Assembly (NCBI GenBank): GCA_958295485.1
Contig: OY282354.1
Span: forward strand, 2,627,001 to 2,691,000
Direction: 5' to 3'
DNA length: 64,000 nucleotides
From: an uncultured Gammaproteobacteria bacterium
Lineage (GTDB): Bacteria; Pseudomonadota; Gammaproteobacteria; Eutrophobiales; Eutrophobiaceae
Positions 62,523 to 64,000 of the stretch are shown in pieces. The notes beneath the pieces are model-generated. The model worked only from the letters and a program-made list of their open reading frames with translations. It did not search any database and was not told the DNA's origin. Every line of letters begins with the position of its first letter. The stretch's first letter is position 1. The position numbers were made by a program, and so were the translations under genes.

Positions 62523-62771
62523 TCAGACAATGCCAAACAGCCGGAGAATGATGGCAACCTGCAAGGGGATCACAACGGCAATAAGCAGATTCAACCGACT
62601 TTTAATGTCGGCAATATCTTTTTCCAGGCGCAGCAGGATGTGTTCCTGTTCCGGTAACGCCACAGCGGATTTAATCGGGCGGTCACGGCGGGCGAGGAAC
62701 CGAGCTAACCAAAGCGCGGCCGCCCCACCCACTACCGCCGTGAGGACGGCAACAGCAAGTGCCATATTCAT
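62523..62771 (-). CDS. Small membrane protein with central coiled coil (82 residues)
   Basis: The product has an N-terminal hydrophobic helix (MALAVAVLTAVVGGAAALWL), a charged helical middle (LPEQEHILLRLEKDIADIKS) and a C-terminal hydrophobic helix (LNLLIAVVIPLQVAIILRLF). GGAGG seven bases ahead of the ATG supports the start. It overlaps the end of the upstream gene (62768) by 4 bp, so the two are coupled. The layout resembles small phage or plasmid membrane proteins, but no family is recognised. Confidence 0.65.
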   Translation of the reverse strand: MNMALAVAVLTAVVGGAAALWLARFLARRDRPIKSAVALPEQEHILLRLEKDIADIKSRLNLLIAVVIPLQVAIILRLFGIV

Positions 62772-63073
62772 GTCAGTCCTCCAGGCTGGCGGCCCAGATC
62801 AAGGCCATCCCACCTCGGACCGCGTGAGGGCCAGAAACTACTCAACGGCACGTTGATAGAACCTGAAAGTTGGAGCTTTTTAACCATCTTTCCGTCTCTA
62901 TACTCACAGTACCCGTCCTTTGCAAGGGGAGAAGCCCACTCCACATCTTCAAAAGGCTCAAGCGCGCCGGAACGCCTCAACGATGAACAAAGCAACTGGG
63001 GATATTTGTTCACTGCCTCCTGGAGAAGTCGTCGGCTACCACGCCTGGATGAGTTTGCCATCTGATTTGTCAT
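62768..63073 (-). CDS. Hypothetical protein (101 residues)
   Basis: The product is basic at the N-terminus (MTNQMANSSRRGSRRLLQEA) and continues with NKYPQLLCSSLRRSGALEPF and VEWASPLAKDGYCEYRDGKM. I do not recognise it. It lies 51 bp downstream of the methyltransferase gene on the same strand and overlaps the next gene by 4 bp, so it probably belongs to the same accessory unit. No clear ribosome-binding site precedes the ATG; MANSSRR four codons later is an alternative start. Confidence 0.6.
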   Translation of the reverse strand: MTNQMANSSRRGSRRLLQEAVNKYPQLLCSSLRRSGALEPFEDVEWASPLAKDGYCEYRDGKMVKKLQLSGSINVPLSSFWPSRGPRWDGLDLGRQPGGLT

Positions 63074-63124
63074 AGATATATCTCACTGGATTTCCGGGAA
63101 TAAGTAAATGATTTTATACGATTT

Positions 63125-64000
63125 TCAGCCATTTTTTTCGAATAAGGTCTGCTGAAATATTGGTAACTCTCCAATATTGGAGGCGGTGACTTCTTCGATT
63201 CTTTCCAATGATTTTTTATAGAATTCGGGACTAGTTTCAAAACCTATAAAATTGCGATTTAATATTTTTGCGGCCACCGCTGTTGTTCCACTGCCCATAA
63301 ACGGGTCAAGGACTAATTGACTTTTTTTGGTTGTAAGTTTTATCAAGTATTCGATCAAATCCAACGGCTTTTGTGCTTCGTGTATTTTTATTTCATTTTT
63401 TCTAAAACTAAATTCAAGCATATTAGTGGGACTGCAATCATTCAGCCTGCATTCATCAATGTTCATCGCACCCACTTCATTTTCAAGGATGTTATCCGTG
63501 ATTGTTCCACCAATCTTGTATGGCTTCATAAACCAAACTACCGGCTCCCAAATTGGCGCTAAATTCCCAAGTCTCCAGCCTTCCCATTTTTCTGCTTCCT
63601 TTTTCAACCCCCGACGCTCAAAAACAATACTAACCCTCTGCGCTCTATGATGGGCAGATGGTTTTTTCCAAGCCAAGGTATCTTTTAGGAGAAAACCACT
63701 ATCTTCAAAGGCATTGATAACTCTATGAATTGTCCTCCTGGCGCCAAAAACAAATAAGAATGATCCATTCTTCATTTTCGGATAAACCTTTCTCGCCCAG
63801 TCCTTGCACCATTCTTGATACTCTAATCCGATATTTCTATCAGACTGTGCCCAACCATTGATTGGCTTCCCTCTACGCTTAAAGCCTGATTTTCCTTCTT
63901 GTGCAGGAGATTTTCCCAACAGCGCTGAATTCGTATTGCTATGTAATACATCCCAATCATCCAGGCTGATGCCATAAGGAATGTCAGACAAAAACAGATC
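63125..64000 (-). CDS. DNA methyltransferase, beta class (partial, 5' end outside window)
   Basis: The frame enters from the right edge and covers the last 291 residues. It starts within the catalytic motif IV (LSDIPYGISLDDWDV, a D-I-P-Y form of DPPY). The target-recognition region follows, then motif X/I at the C-terminal end: HEAQKPLDLIEYLIKL and LVLDPFMGSGTTAVAAKILN (about 60 residues before the stop). The order IV, then I, is that of beta-class N6-adenine or N4-cytosine methyltransferases. No restriction gene is seen downstream, so within the window it is an orphan. The sequence is notably AT-rich compared with modABC, a sign of transfer. Confidence 0.9.
   Translation of the reverse strand, partial: DLFLSDIPYGISLDDWDVLHSNTNSALLGKSPAQEGKSGFKRRGKPINGWAQSDRNIGLEYQEWCKDWARKVYPKMKNGSFLFVFGARRTIHRVINAFEDSGFLLKDTLAWKKPSAHHRAQRVSIVFERRGLKKEAEKWEGWRLGNLAPIWEPVVWFMKPYKIGGTITDNILENEVGAMNIDECRLNDCSPTNMLEFSFRKNEIKIHEAQKPLDLIEYLIKLTTKKSQLVLDPFMGSGTTAVAAKILNRNFIGFETSPEFYKKSLERIEEVTASNIGELPIFQQTLFEKNG

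Overview
The window looks like a chromosome segment of an aerobic proteobacterium, most probably a gammaproteobacterium. Support comes from the homodimeric AceE next to AceF, the ypjD-corB gene pair, a glutathione reductase, a squalene-hopene cyclase and a phenylacetate (Paa) pathway. No rRNA or tRNA gene was seen, so the lineage is an inference.

Layout. (1) 1-6723: two divergent three-subunit molybdenum hydroxylase (xanthine dehydrogenase family) gene sets and a MoaD-like sulfur carrier gene. (2) 6798-13970: hopene cyclase, a small membrane protein, an unrecognised gene, an acyl-CoA dehydrogenase and an acyl-CoA ligase. (3) 14124-18371: paaABCD and paaE (phenylacetyl-CoA epoxidase), broken up by repeats and a small opposite-strand gene. 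(4) 18565-21172: an orphan HigA-like antitoxin and a restriction-modification pair whose endonuclease closely matches NgoMIV. (5) 21354-27147: a probable operon of malonyl-CoA-ligase-like enzyme, DUF485 protein, ActP-like symporter and a reductive-dehalogenase-like protein with an internal tandem duplication. (6) 27249-31552: CrtI-like oxidoreductase, NUDIX plus metallo-beta-lactamase fusion, class II deacetylase. (7) 31658-38119: a tryptophan-tryptophylquinone amine dehydrogenase (two subunits and a cytochrome c), then paaK, paaZ and paaI. (8) 38121-47361: a complete type I-C CRISPR-Cas locus (cas3-5-8c-7-4-1-2, 19 repeats) bounded by a perfect 52-bp direct repeat of the 3' end of paaI. (9) 47517-49515: a Fic protein without its catalytic histidine and a TetR regulator with three matching operators. 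(10) 49668-58709: aceE-aceF, NUDIX, ypjD, corB, TVP38 family gene, gor. (11) 58744-64000: NmrA-like gene, modABC, two small genes and an orphan DNA methyltransferase running off the edge.

How the genes may work together (inference): the amine dehydrogenase could convert aromatic amines such as phenylethylamine to aldehydes. A molybdenum hydroxylase of region 1, supplied by modABC, or PaaZ could oxidise the aldehyde. PaaK, the PaaABCDE epoxidase and PaaZ then carry phenylacetate toward central metabolism; paaFGHJ are not in the window. The ligase-symporter-dehalogenase operon suggests uptake and processing of a (possibly halogenated) organic acid, and it shares a promoter-like repeat with the paa operon.
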